In this document: positions 35,460 through 44,807 of the stretch, piece by piece
Position numbering within the stretch: position 1 is the stretch's first letter
How the letters are laid out: every line of letters starts with the position of its first letter
Assembly: GCA_033852165.1 (NCBI GenBank)
Contig: JAWSUZ010000047.1
Span: forward strand, 24,026 to 88,025
From: Agarilytica sp033852165
GTDB taxonomy: Bacteria > Pseudomonadota > Gammaproteobacteria > Pseudomonadales > Cellvibrionaceae
Direction: 5' to 3'
DNA length: 64,000 nt
Position numbers and translations under genes: made by a program
Notes under the pieces: generated by a model
Database searches by the model: none
What the model saw: the letters and a program-made list of their open reading frames with translations, nothing else
What the model was told of the DNA's origin: nothing

Positions 35460-36106
35460 GCTGATTTAAAAAGTGTATGAGCGATAATGAGCATCCACAG
35501 CGTACTTAAGACCATACTCGCGGCAGTTAAAGCCTCAGCTGCGGGCATATTCCTCATCGCGATTGCAATCGATAACCCGATGCCAAGTACCCAGGCAACA
35601 ACACCTCCATACCCAATCCATTGATTCACCAATCGCTGCTTAATAAGTAAGGTATTCAGTAGAAGCCCACCCAAACAATAAAGACCATTACCTAAAAACC
35701 CCGTTAAGTGAACGGCTAGTTGCTCGTAAAAGATAAGGAACGATACTTCTGCACCCGACTGATAGGCCATCGGTAAAATAAAGGCATAAACAACCTCTGC
35801 AATTAGATCCGGTGCCATACCCAGTGCAACCAGCCCAACAGCAAAGTTTCGAAATACGCTCGGCTTAAGCGAGTCAGCTAAAAATACCGAAAATAGAAAC
35901 AGTCCTAATGCGGAAGCCATCCACATAAACCAGCCAAATTTCCACCAAAAGATATTTTCAACTACGTAGGCCATTCGACCCATGATATCTCCACCGACAG
36001 GCAATCCTTCTCGCATAGGGCCATTCATCAGCAAACAGGCACCAAAAATAATCAATACGATGATATGGGTAGTAAAAAATTTAGGATTTTTGAAAAGCTT
36101 ATTCAT
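35456..36106 (-). CDS. Uncharacterised polytopic membrane protein
   Basis: 216 residues with about six hydrophobic helices: residues 12-28, 55-75, 85-105, 125-150, 162-183 and 190-212. No family recognised. No catalytic motif visible. Overlaps the upstream methyltransferase gene by eight bases and the following membrane gene by four (ATGA), so the three genes are one operon. A complex of the two membrane proteins is plausible but only inferred. Confidence 0.75.
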   Translation of the reverse strand: MNKLFKNPKFFTTHIIVLIIFGACLLMNGPMREGLPVGGDIMGRMAYVVENIFWWKFGWFMWMASALGLFLFSVFLADSLKPSVFRNFAVGLVALGMAPDLIAEVVYAFILPMAYQSGAEVSFLIFYEQLAVHLTGFLGNGLYCLGGLLLNTLLIKQRLVNQWIGYGGVVAWVLGIGLSIAIAMRNMPAAEALTAASMVLSTLWMLIIAHTLFKSA

Positions 36107-36899
36107 TGGTAGTCCCCGATTCCCTCAAAGGCTTAACCGCCAAGGTCGCCATGGATGTCGACATATACGGATTGAGCAACATATCTTCGTCTGTCCATTC
36201 ATCCTCGTAAAAACCGTTAATGGTAAAACCCGCGGCCAGTTGTCCGCCAATCTGGCTATCCAGTGTATGGCTAAATTGTATCGGCTCCCCTTTACCAATG
36301 GTTTCCTGCTTATACTTTTCTCCGGCATCGATATTTGAATACGGCAGTGAAAATTCTACAGTTAATTGTCCGGAAGTTTCAGCCTTGGCATAATCGAATA
36401 AATAACTGGCGGGATTCATAAATCCAGACAACAATCGACCACCCGGTTTTAAAACCCTAAAACATTCTCGCCAGACCTTGTTGATATCCGGCACAAAGCA
36501 ATTAGAAACAGGGTGAAAAATTAAATCAAACTGCCCGTCTTCAAATATTGATAGATCGGCCATATCGCCCTGAACGGTTGAAATGCTGAGTCCGTCCCTA
36601 TCGGCAACAAGCAGATCCTTGGACAGCTGTTCATCGGAATTATCAAAGCTTGTTACGACAGCACCAGCAGCCGACAATATTGGCATTTGTTGCCCACCCG
36701 CTGCAGCGAGACCCAGGACTTGTTTATTGCTAATAAGTCCAAACCATTCTTTGGGTACGATTTTTCGCGGTGTAAGAACAATGCCCCAACGACCTTGACG
36801 AGCCTGCGAAACATCTTCAACACTCACAGGCATTGACCACTCGCCTCCGGCTAGGGATTCTTTGTTCCAAGCAGTCCGGTTGTGCTCAACAATATTCAC
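36099..36899 (-). CDS. Class I SAM-dependent methyltransferase
   Basis: 266 residues, GTG start with an AGGGA ribosome site six bases upstream. Opens with NIVEHNRTAWNKESLAGGEWSMPV, then the SAM-binding glycine motif VLGLAAAGGQQMPILSAAGAVVTSFDNSDEQLSKD, STVQGDMADLSIF, FDLIFHPVSNCFVPDINKVWRECFRVLKPGGRLLSGF. The fold resembles small-molecule or Ubi-type methyltransferases; substrate unknown. First gene of the operon with two membrane proteins. Confidence 0.85.
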   Translation of the reverse strand: MNIVEHNRTAWNKESLAGGEWSMPVSVEDVSQARQGRWGIVLTPRKIVPKEWFGLISNKQVLGLAAAGGQQMPILSAAGAVVTSFDNSDEQLSKDLLVADRDGLSISTVQGDMADLSIFEDGQFDLIFHPVSNCFVPDINKVWRECFRVLKPGGRLLSGFMNPASYLFDYAKAETSGQLTVEFSLPYSNIDAGEKYKQETIGKGEPIQFSHTLDSQIGGQLAAGFTINGFYEDEWTDEDMLLNPYMSTSMATLAVKPLRESGTTNE

Positions 36900-36979
36900 A
36901 ATTGTCCCTTTTAGAAATCATTCTACTATTATTATCGTGTCACAGGCCCAATAAAAGACCCTGCAGAAAATGCCTAGAA

Positions 36980-37384
36980 CTAGGCGCTTAATTTTTCCAA
37001 CTCTGCTTTGACTTTTTCATGTTCATAAGTCGTAATTTCAAAAGGATTCCCATCTAAATCCTTAAAATAAATAGACCATGAAAGATCATGATCTACCGCC
37101 TTCACAAAAATACCTTTTCGATCAAGATGCGCCATCCATTCAAAAAATTCGTTCGCGGCAACATTGAACGCTACTATCGTGCTCTGAACTTCAGAATTCT
37201 CAAATAACGCCAAATGTATATTGCCGCTGGAAGAAGCTATCGTCAAAGGCCCACCGTCAACCGCCCAGCGTTCTAACGAAGTAATGCGCGTAAAGCCCAG
37301 CACATCTTTATACCACTTTTCGGCTAACGCCCTATCGCGCACCGACAAATGGATATGGTCGATTGAAATCAACTTGGGAATCAT
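36980..37384 (-). CDS. VOC (glyoxalase/bleomycin-resistance) family protein
   Basis: 134 residues with the vicinal-oxygen-chelate fold: ISIDHIHLSVRDRALAEKWYKDVLGF near the start (metal-ligand His), an internal strand GNIHLALFENSE, and DHDLSWSIYFKDLDGNPFEITTYEH at the end (final ligand Glu). Length and single-domain shape fit the family. Substrate cannot be predicted. Monocistronic, 80 bases from its neighbours on each side. Confidence 0.85.
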   Translation of the reverse strand: MIPKLISIDHIHLSVRDRALAEKWYKDVLGFTRITSLERWAVDGGPLTIASSSGNIHLALFENSEVQSTIVAFNVAANEFFEWMAHLDRKGIFVKAVDHDLSWSIYFKDLDGNPFEITTYEHEKVKAELEKLSA

Positions 37385-37463
37385 TTCAGATACCTTAATA
37401 TCACGTACGCATAATTGTACTTCGCATTGGAGTCAGATGAATATTGAACAGAATTAGTGTTCA

Positions 37464-38327
37464 TCAGACCTCACTTTCCAGCTTTCGAAAGAATTCTAGG
37501 CAGCCCATGTACCCCGACTTAAAGTTGGGATATTTAAATACATAGCCACTGTTTTCTAACAACGTGCTTTGGCAACGCTTTCCGTTACCCATCGCAGACG
37601 TTTCGGGTTCGCTCAAAGTACTCGCATCGACACCCAATTCCCCGGCCAACCAATCCCGAATATCTCGACTCGTGACGGGGGTTTTATCCGTAGCCAAATA
37701 AACTTTTTGCAATTGTCCTATTGGAAGATTAACCAAGAAATGTATAACCCCGGAACAGTCTTCCTCATGTATTCGGTTAGTTAACTGATCATTGCCGCCG
37801 TTTCCTTGAGTAACCTGCCTCAACAGATAATTACGTTTCGGTCCGTAGATTCCAGAAAAGCGAATCACCGTAGCGCGATAGGTTGAATTAAGGATCAGCT
37901 CTTCCGTCTCTCGTAAAACCACCTGAGTTGGGGATGTGGGTTCAGCAAGGCTATTTTCGTCGACCACTTCGCCATTCGATTGGGCATACACCCCCGTACT
38001 GGAAATATATAAAATGCGTTCAGGGGTATTGCCCAATTGCCAATGTTGTAGCAGTGCCTTTACCGGGTCGTAGTAAGCCCGTCGATAATCATCTTCCCGG
38101 CGCCCGCCTGGCGTCAGCGTGATAACAGCGGAATCGAATTGTGTTTCGCGGATACGCCGCAATATCGATTCGCTTGTTACATCCCCCTGCCAAAATTCCA
38201 GACCGACTTGAGGTGGACGCTCACCCCGAGCAATGCCCACGACAGAATCGCCATCATCAATCAGAGCCTGCGCACATCGGGATGCCAAATCCCCGAAGCC
38301 AATAAAAAGATGTTTTTTTCCAGTCAA
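37464..38327 (-). CDS. NAD(P)-dependent epimerase/dehydratase-like SDR protein (YeeZ type)
   Basis: 287 residues from a TTG start with AGGG about 11 bases upstream. Atypical Rossmann glycine motif HLFIGFGDLASRCAQALIDDG, then VVGIARGE, FDSAVITLTPGGRRED, the YISSTGVYAQSNGEVVDENS region with a Ser-Tyr pair, and VIRFSGIYGPKRN. Such YeeZ-like proteins are extended-SDR relatives of uncertain function. Monocistronic; divergent from oxyR. Confidence 0.8.
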   Translation of the reverse strand: MTGKKHLFIGFGDLASRCAQALIDDGDSVVGIARGERPPQVGLEFWQGDVTSESILRRIRETQFDSAVITLTPGGRREDDYRRAYYDPVKALLQHWQLGNTPERILYISSTGVYAQSNGEVVDENSLAEPTSPTQVVLRETEELILNSTYRATVIRFSGIYGPKRNYLLRQVTQGNGGNDQLTNRIHEEDCSGVIHFLVNLPIGQLQKVYLATDKTPVTSRDIRDWLAGELGVDASTLSEPETSAMGNGKRCQSTLLENSGYVFKYPNFKSGYMGCLEFFRKLESEV

Positions 38328-38468
38328 AAAAGGAATACCCTTAAGTTAAAATTTATTAACAGGCTCTGGCTAATAGTTAAAACGAAACATTCAAGCAAAG
38401 CGCTAGAACGAAAGTTAAAATAAAAGCCAAAGCAAACAATCGAAGCAATCAGCCAAAACCAACAGCTT

Positions 38469-39386
38469 ATGACGTTAACCGAACTTCGCTACATCGTGAC
38501 CCTCGCACAAGAACAGCATTTTGGACGTGCCGCCGAGCGCTGCAATGTCTCACAGCCTACCCTAAGTATCGCTGTGAAAAAACTCGAAGAAGAATTAGAT
38601 ATTGCACTTTTTGAGCGTTCCAAAACACGAGTGAGTGCAACTCCGTTAGGTGAGCGCGTGGTAGAGCAGGCACAGCGCGTGATTGAGCAAGCATCCGCGA
38701 TTCAAGATATCGCAAACTCAGGAAAAGATCAGCTCACCAGCCCATTTCATATTGGCGCGATTTTTACCATTGGCCCTTACTTGTTTCCTAAATTGATCCC
38801 AGAATTGCAAAAAAATGTGTCCGACATGCCGCTGTATATTGAAGAAAGCTACACAGCAAATTTGCGCAAACGTATTCGCCAGGGTGACTTAGATGCCATT
38901 ATTGTCGCCCTTCCTTTTACTGAGTCAGATGTTGTCACCCAACCGCTTTACGACGAAAACTTTGTCATTCTATTGGACAGCAAGCACCCACTAACGAAAG
39001 AAACTGCTATTCATCCCGATCAACTCAGCGAGCACAACGTCTTGCTGCTAGGCGATGGCCATTGTTTTCGCGATCAAGTCATAGAAGCCTGCCCAAATTT
39101 AAAACCGAATATCGACGACCCTCAGGGAAAAATACGAACGGCTGCAGAAGGCAGCTCTTTGGAAACATTAAAGCACATGGTCGCCTCAGGATTAGGCATC
39201 ACCATTTTGCCCGAATCTGCTGCAGAATCAGGCCACACCTCTTCCGATTTATTAGTCACACGCCCCTTTGTCGACCCAATACCCAAACGCACTGTCGCCC
39301 TAGCTTGGCGCGCCAGCTTCCCCCGCTTAAAAGCTATTGATGCCGTACGTGATGCGATCAAGCAGTCTGGCGTGGTGACCGCGTAG
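38469..39386 (+). CDS. oxyR: OxyR, hydrogen-peroxide-sensing LysR regulator
   Basis: 305 residues. LysR DNA-binding domain MTLTELRYIVTLAQEQHFGRAAERCNVSQPTLSIAVKKLEEEL. The effector domain contains LLLGDGHCFRDQVIEAC, placing redox cysteines exactly at residues 199 and 208, the pair that forms a disulfide in E. coli OxyR on peroxide exposure. It is followed 15 bases later by recG, the oxyR-recG order found in Pseudomonas. Likely activates catalase, peroxiredoxin and related genes; none is in this window. Confidence 0.96.
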   Translation: MTLTELRYIVTLAQEQHFGRAAERCNVSQPTLSIAVKKLEEELDIALFERSKTRVSATPLGERVVEQAQRVIEQASAIQDIANSGKDQLTSPFHIGAIFTIGPYLFPKLIPELQKNVSDMPLYIEESYTANLRKRIRQGDLDAIIVALPFTESDVVTQPLYDENFVILLDSKHPLTKETAIHPDQLSEHNVLLLGDGHCFRDQVIEACPNLKPNIDDPQGKIRTAAEGSSLETLKHMVASGLGITILPESAAESGHTSSDLLVTRPFVDPIPKRTVALAWRASFPRLKAIDAVRDAIKQSGVVTA

Positions 39387-39401
39387 GAGGTAAAAGTACA
39401 A

Positions 39402-41486
39402 ATGGGCAACGGACTTTCGTTAGATAATCTTGAGATTACCGTTTTAAAAGGGGTTGGCGCTCGCCTGAGTGAAACCCTACAAAAACTCGGCATCAATACG
39501 GTTCAAGACCTGCTTTTTCATTTGCCTATTCGCTATCTAGACCGCACCCGAATTACGGCTATTCGCGATTTACGTACCAACACCAGCGTCGTAATTCAAG
39601 GGCGAGTACTTTCGTCTCAAGTAAACTTTGGCCGCCGACGCAGCCTAGCCGTCACGCTGGAAGACGCAACCGGTTCAACCTGTTTGCGCTTTTATCATTT
39701 CAATGCGACACAAAAAAATAACTTCGAGCAAGGTAGGCAAGTACGCTGCTATGGCGACCCTCGATTGGGCGTAAAAGGTATTGAGTTTTATCACCCTGAA
39801 TATGAGTTTATCGACGGTGCCAGCCAAACCCCGGTCGAACAAAGCCTCACCCCCGTCTATGGCTTAACTGAAGGACTCAGCCAATCACGTCTGCGTAAAC
39901 TCACCGAGCAGGCTGTCGAAATATTAAATTCACATAGCCCTGACGAACTGCTTTCAGAGTCTGTGAACGCTCACTTCGGCGTTAAGTCTCTCAGTGATGC
40001 ACTTCGCTTCCTGCACTTTCCACCGCCCGATGCACCGGTCGAAGAGATACTCAACGATCAGCACCCTAGCCAACAACGCTTAGCCTTTGAAGAACTCATC
40101 GCTCACTTTATGGTGAGGCAACAGTTGCGCTTACAAATGCATGAGTATCGCAGCGCCCCAATCCAGCCCCATCAATCCCAGGCGAACAAACTATTGGCGA
40201 GCCTTCCCTTTTCACTTACTGCGGCACAAACACGTGTAATTGAAGAGATCCGTGGCGACCTTGCCAAAGGGCTACCCATGTTGCGTATGCTGCAAGGGGA
40301 TGTAGGCTCAGGTAAAACATTAGTCGCCGCACTCGCAACGGTAGATGTCGCCAGCGCCGGATACCAAGTCGCCATCGTTGCCCCAACCGAAATCCTTGCT
40401 GAACAGCATTTCCACAATTTTAGCAGGTGGCTCGACCCCCTGGGGATTCAAGTCACCTGGCTAGTCGGCAAACTCAAAGCTTCGGAGCGAAAAACCGCTC
40501 TTGCGGATCTCGCCAGCGGCGCGGCCCAAGTCGTCATTGGCACCCACGCACTATTCCAAGAAGACGTTCTATTTAAAAACCTAGGTTTGTCGATCATCGA
40601 CGAACAGCACCGGTTTGGCGTCGATCAGCGCTTAAGTTTACGTAAACGCACCAGTGACGGCCTAGTTCCACACCAACTCGTCATGACCGCGACCCCCATT
40701 CCGCGAACACTGGCAATGACGGCGTATTCAGAGCTGGATTACTCGGTTATCGACGAACTGCCCCCTGGCCGGATAGCCATTCAAACCGCCCTGGTCAAAC
40801 AAGCTCGTCGCCCAGCGCTTATCGAACGCGTTAAAAAGGCCTGCGAAGAAGGCGCCCAAGTCTATTGGGTCTGCCCGTTGGTTGAAGAGTCGGAGACCCT
40901 ATCCGTCGCCAATGCCGAAGAAACCTTTACCGACCTTCAGGCACAATTAGGCAGTGTTAGCTTAGGCCTGATACATGGGCGACTTAAGTCCCAACACAAA
41001 GAAGACATCATGGCCGCTTTTAAAGCGGGGGAAATCCAATTATTGGTCGCAACAACAGTAATTGAAGTGGGCGTCGACGTACCCAATGCCAGCCTAATGA
41101 TTATCGAAAACCCTGAGCGCTTAGGGCTAGCCCAATTACACCAACTGCGCGGACGGGTGGGACGAGGCTCGGTCGCCAGTCATTGCGTATTACTGTTCGG
41201 CGAAAAGCTGTCCCATCAAGGCAAAGAACGCTTGCAAGTCATGCGCGAAACCAATGACGGTTTTGTGATTGCGGAACGCGACCTGCAGCTCCGTGGCCCC
41301 GGTGAATTGCTCGGCACACGCCAAGCAGGCGACATGAGCTATCGCATTGCCGATGTACAAAACCATGCGCATCTACTGCCCCTTGTGCACGAAACCGGTC
41401 TTCAGCTAATGGCAAGTCAATCCCCTGTTACTGAAAAGCTAATCGAACGGTGGATTGGCGATAAGAAGCATTACGCAAACGCATAA
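39402..41486 (+). CDS. recG: ATP-dependent DNA helicase RecG
   Basis: 694-residue branched-DNA translocase that regresses stalled forks and processes Holliday junctions. N-terminal wedge domain with an OB-fold (VVIQGRVLSSQVNFGRRRSLAVTLEDATGSTCLRFYHFN), then Walker A MLQGDVGSGKTLVAALA, DEQH box IIDEQHRFGVDQR, motif III MTATPIPRTLAMTAYSELD, VYWVCPLVEESE, and motifs V/VI LLVATTVIEVGVDVPNASLMIIENPERLGLAQLHQLRGRVGRG. GGAGG ribosome site at 39386-39390 overlaps the oxyR stop codon region. Confidence 0.97.
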   Translation: MGNGLSLDNLEITVLKGVGARLSETLQKLGINTVQDLLFHLPIRYLDRTRITAIRDLRTNTSVVIQGRVLSSQVNFGRRRSLAVTLEDATGSTCLRFYHFNATQKNNFEQGRQVRCYGDPRLGVKGIEFYHPEYEFIDGASQTPVEQSLTPVYGLTEGLSQSRLRKLTEQAVEILNSHSPDELLSESVNAHFGVKSLSDALRFLHFPPPDAPVEEILNDQHPSQQRLAFEELIAHFMVRQQLRLQMHEYRSAPIQPHQSQANKLLASLPFSLTAAQTRVIEEIRGDLAKGLPMLRMLQGDVGSGKTLVAALATVDVASAGYQVAIVAPTEILAEQHFHNFSRWLDPLGIQVTWLVGKLKASERKTALADLASGAAQVVIGTHALFQEDVLFKNLGLSIIDEQHRFGVDQRLSLRKRTSDGLVPHQLVMTATPIPRTLAMTAYSELDYSVIDELPPGRIAIQTALVKQARRPALIERVKKACEEGAQVYWVCPLVEESETLSVANAEETFTDLQAQLGSVSLGLIHGRLKSQHKEDIMAAFKAGEIQLLVATTVIEVGVDVPNASLMIIENPERLGLAQLHQLRGRVGRGSVASHCVLLFGEKLSHQGKERLQVMRETNDGFVIAERDLQLRGPGELLGTRQAGDMSYRIADVQNHAHLLPLVHETGLQLMASQSPVTEKLIERWIGDKKHYANA

Positions 41487-41488
41487 AA

Positions 41489-41519
41489 GATCTACCCTGC
41501 TAGCAGGCTAAGTTAGATC
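41489..41519 (+). terminator. Stem-loop after recG
   Basis: Inner perfect palindrome CCTGCTAGCAGG (41496-41507) flanked by GATCTA/TAGATC arms, three bases after the recG stop. No U-run follows. In the rest of the 483-base gap 41487-41969 no convincing gene or repeat was seen. Confidence 0.45.
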
Positions 41520-41969
41520 AATAAGGCTGCCCTAACAAATATTCCCTCCGCTACAGCCCCAACAACCCTCCCCGCATTTCCAGTGCCAAACCTATGATTA
41601 ATTGCTCACCTTTTCAGCGCTAATAAAGCTATTCAGTCTAAATCTAGCCCTCAAGTATTCGTCCTTTTGTCATAAACTTAAAGAAGAATGCAGAGATGCC
41701 CAAGTCAGCACTAGCGAACGCCCAATCCGCAGCTATATTTTAGGTAGCCTGCCGGGTATTTATGGGGCTATAAAACGAGCAGTTTGCTAAAAATGTTAAT
41801 GGCGCAGCATCAATTAAGTATTTTTGCCGATAAAACAGACTTTATGTGTATAAATGAGCGTTTTGTGGCAGAAATAACAACAACAATGCATGTAAATTGG
41901 TTTTCAACAGCCTACTAGCCAGCAGATAGCTGACATATAGACAACAACACGATAACCGAGGAGTACGAT

Positions 41970-43352
41970 GTGAGCGTGCCAACAAGCGTATTAGCCATAT
42001 TGGAAAAGCAAAACGTCCAATTCAATGTCACCACCTTTGACGCCCGAAGCAAATTAACCCTTGTCGCCGGAGAAACAGCCCCAACCCTCGTCAAATCGAT
42101 GATTGTGCAAGATGCTAAAGGGCGCGTACAAGTTCTCATGCCAGCAGATTACATCTTGGATTTGGACGCGATGTTCCGACAATTCGGCCGTCGCTTTGAG
42201 GCCGTAGTTGCCGCAGATATTCGTCCCTTGATAAAAAAAGACGACCTGTCCACCATTCCCGCCATTCCAAGCTGGAAGGGCATGCAAAGCTTTATTGAGG
42301 CTTCGCTGCTGAAAAAAGACCGGTTGATGCTGGAGTCTGGAAATTTCGGCCATGTACTGGAACTGACCCAAAACGAGTTTGGCTCCCTAATAAAAGAGGC
42401 AACAACCGGCAGCTTTGGCATTAAAACTCCCGCACTGGTCAATGACCCATCACTCGATGAAAGCCAAATTTTTGCATCGATTGATCGCTTTACCGAACGA
42501 CGTATTCGTCAACGTCTTGATGAAACGTTGGAGTTGCCACCACTGCCCGAAACAGCCCACCGTATTATTAAATTACGAGCAGATCCAAATGCCGATATCA
42601 GCGACCTCGCCAATATCGTAGAAGTCGACCCGAGCTTGGCGGCACAAGTCGTCAGTTGGGCCGCATCACCTTATTATTCAGCGCCAGGCAAAATCAAATC
42701 AGTTCATGATGCTATCGTCCGCGTATTGGGCTTCGATATGGTGCTCAATTTAGCTCTAGGTCTAGCCCTCGGTAAAACACTTTCAATGGATATCATGAGT
42801 AAACGTGAAGTCGACAATTACTGGCGTGGGGCTGTATATACGGCAGCAGCAGTAGAGGGACTAGTGACCAGTATCGATCGCGCGCATCGCCCCGGTTTCG
42901 GTATGTCCTACCTTTCAGGCTTGCTGAATAATTTTGGCCATTTGGTATTGGCTGAAATATTTCCCCCTTATTTCGAAAATATTAACCGTATGGTTGCTGC
43001 CAACCCACATATTCCCTCCGCCGCCATCGAACAACATATTATTGGCGTGACCGGAAACCAAATTGCCGCATGGCTATTGGACAATTGGAATATGCCTGAA
43101 GAAGTCGTCACAGCCCTTCGGCAAAAATTCAACACTTCCTATGACGGCGAAAACCATCAATACGCGAAGCTGGTTTACGTAGCGCAAGCACTGCTTGCCA
43201 ATGGTGGGTTCGGTGATTCACTCGGGACCGAAATTCCGGAATCCTTATTTAATGACTTACACCTTGACCCAGAGACCGCACGCGTAACGATTGCAAATAT
43301 TCTAGAGTCCGGCGACGACCTCGATGAAATTGCCGAAAAACTACGCGGTTAA
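41970..43352 (+). CDS. YbaK-like editing domain fused to an HDOD signalling domain
   Basis: 460 residues, GTG start with a GAGGAG site. Residues 1-155 resemble YbaK/ProX aminoacyl-tRNA editing domains (ILEKQNVQFNVTTFDAR, TLVKSMIVQDAKGRVQVLMPADYILDLDAM, and a MLESGNFGHVLELTQNEF strand). Residues about 180-420 form an HDOD domain: LPPLPETAHRIIKLRADPNADISDLANIVEVDPSLAAQVVSWA, VHDAIVRVLGFDMVLNLALGLA, LLNNFGHLVLAEIFPPYF. HDOD proteins act in signalling; the YbaK-like part may be a sensor or ligand-binding module rather than an enzyme. Next to an HD-GYP-like gene and a kinase gene. Confidence 0.85.
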   Translation: MSVPTSVLAILEKQNVQFNVTTFDARSKLTLVAGETAPTLVKSMIVQDAKGRVQVLMPADYILDLDAMFRQFGRRFEAVVAADIRPLIKKDDLSTIPAIPSWKGMQSFIEASLLKKDRLMLESGNFGHVLELTQNEFGSLIKEATTGSFGIKTPALVNDPSLDESQIFASIDRFTERRIRQRLDETLELPPLPETAHRIIKLRADPNADISDLANIVEVDPSLAAQVVSWAASPYYSAPGKIKSVHDAIVRVLGFDMVLNLALGLALGKTLSMDIMSKREVDNYWRGAVYTAAAVEGLVTSIDRAHRPGFGMSYLSGLLNNFGHLVLAEIFPPYFENINRMVAANPHIPSAAIEQHIIGVTGNQIAAWLLDNWNMPEEVVTALRQKFNTSYDGENHQYAKLVYVAQALLANGGFGDSLGTEIPESLFNDLHLDPETARVTIANILESGDDLDEIAEKLRG

Positions 43353-43386
43353 TTACTGGTGAGCCGCAAGATGCTTAGACATGTAC

Positions 43387-43450
43387 ACATTGGGCACACA
43401 AGCATCACAATTTGGAGACAAGCTAGCTTGTCTCCTAGAGTGCTCAATGT
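43387..43450. repeat. Nested hairpin in the gap between the HDOD and HD-GYP-like genes
   Basis: A perfect 22-base palindrome at 43414-43435 (arms GGAGACAAGC and GCTTGTCTCC around TA) is enclosed by outer arms ACATTGGGCAC (43387) and GTGCTCAATGT (43440) with one mismatch. A run of ten A residues follows at about 43455. Could be a transcript-end structure or a regulatory site. Confidence 0.5.
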
Positions 43451-43505
43451 ACTCAAAAAAAAAACCGGATTACATTAATACCTTCTCACGCTCAGCGAGC
43501 GACAT

Positions 43506-44807
43506 TTGAACACTCGTTTAATGAATAGACTACCGCTTAAAACGATACCACTGCCTTCACTGGTGGTTGGGATGTATATAACAAAACTTGAAATCCCATG
43601 GATGGACAGCCCCTTTCTCAATCACAATCGCGTCATCAAATCGCAGAAAGATATTGATCAATTGAAAAAGGCCGGCGTAACCGCCGTAATTGTTGACCCC
43701 AATAAATATGACGACGCAAGTATCACCCTCGCAGGCAAGCAAAAAAGTACGGTAGAGCCTTCAGCGGATAAAGAACCTTCTGCAAGTAGCGCCTCTTCCA
43801 CCTCCCATGATTCCTCCGGTCAAACAAAATCGAAAGCCTCAGCGGCAGCCAAAGGAAAATCTTTAGACGCAGAAGTTTCAAAAGCATTGAAATTGCGCGA
43901 TGCAGTTAGAAAGGCCCTAACCTCAACGTTAGAGTCTCTCAGTGCCGGTAACGCTATCGACAAAAAACAACTCGCCCCCCTTATCGACCAAACACTTGAA
44001 AGTCTAGAGCGGAATAACCAAGCCCTACTCAATTTGGCACACTTCAGTTATCGCACACAAAAACTCGCTGACCATGCATTCAGTACTTGCTGTATCGCCC
44101 TCAACCTTGCCCAAAATCTTAATGTCCCTCCGAACGACATCGAGTCACTGGGCGTAGCGGCCCTATTGCACGAAGCGGGTTGGGCACAAATTCCCATCCA
44201 ACTGATGGGAAAACGCAAAACCTATTCCCAAATAGAAAAATTACTGGTTCACAAGCATTGTGAGTTGGGCGTCAAAGCCCTATCAAAATGCGAAGTTTCT
44301 GATCTTACCCAACGCATCGTTGCTGAACATCATGAGCTGTGTAACGGCAAAGGCTACCCCAATAAACTTTCGGCGGAAAAAATTCACCCCCTAAGCAAAT
44401 TATTTTCAGTAGTAGACCGTTACGACGAACTCGTTCACCAATTGACCGATCAGCCGGGCATGATTACCACCAACGCACTGCGCTCACTTTACAGCGACGC
44501 ACAAGAACATATTTACGATCAAGCATCAGTGGCCCAGTTAATATCATTACTTGGCGTTTACCCAATTTCAAGCGCCATCAAGTTGAGTAATGGCGCCGTT
44601 GGCGTTGTGAGAGAAGTCTCAGTTAGCTGTCCGCTATTACCGCTTGTTGAAATACATGTCGACGAAAAAGGAAATTTATTGGATACTCCGTTCTTTATTG
44701 ATCTGGCTGCAGGCAATGAAACTAAAAATCCAATTACCGTCAAAAGTGTTATTGATCCCCTTATTCCAACGGATCTCATACACAAACGACTCATTTTAAA
44801 TGTCTGA
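43506..44807 (+). CDS. DUF3391 plus degenerate HD-GYP domain protein
   Basis: 433 residues from a TTG at 43506 (an ATG five codons later is an alternative). The N-terminal 80 residues match the DUF3391 module often placed before HD-GYP domains (PLPSLVVGMYITKLEIPWMDSPFLNHNRVI). A Ser/Ala-rich linker covers 80-120. The HD-GYP region at 180-345 keeps HHELCNGKGYP, but the catalytic HD is HE (LLHEAGWAQIP, His222-Glu223) and the HPEIG motif is KHCELG. Canonical c-di-GMP phosphodiesterases keep all of these metal ligands, so this copy may be inactive or a sensor. It overlaps the kinase gene by eight bases. Confidence 0.85.
   Translation: MNTRLMNRLPLKTIPLPSLVVGMYITKLEIPWMDSPFLNHNRVIKSQKDIDQLKKAGVTAVIVDPNKYDDASITLAGKQKSTVEPSADKEPSASSASSTSHDSSGQTKSKASAAAKGKSLDAEVSKALKLRDAVRKALTSTLESLSAGNAIDKKQLAPLIDQTLESLERNNQALLNLAHFSYRTQKLADHAFSTCCIALNLAQNLNVPPNDIESLGVAALLHEAGWAQIPIQLMGKRKTYSQIEKLLVHKHCELGVKALSKCEVSDLTQRIVAEHHELCNGKGYPNKLSAEKIHPLSKLFSVVDRYDELVHQLTDQPGMITTNALRSLYSDAQEHIYDQASVAQLISLLGVYPISSAIKLSNGAVGVVREVSVSCPLLPLVEIHVDEKGNLLDTPFFIDLAAGNETKNPITVKSVIDPLIPTDLIHKRLILNV

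Noticed and set aside
41602..41790. 62-codon open frame after recG
   Set aside because: No ribosome site, no recognisable domain, composition like random DNA.
43506..44807. Active c-di-GMP phosphodiesterase
   Set aside because: Catalytic HD is HE and the HPEIG motif is altered, so activity cannot be claimed.
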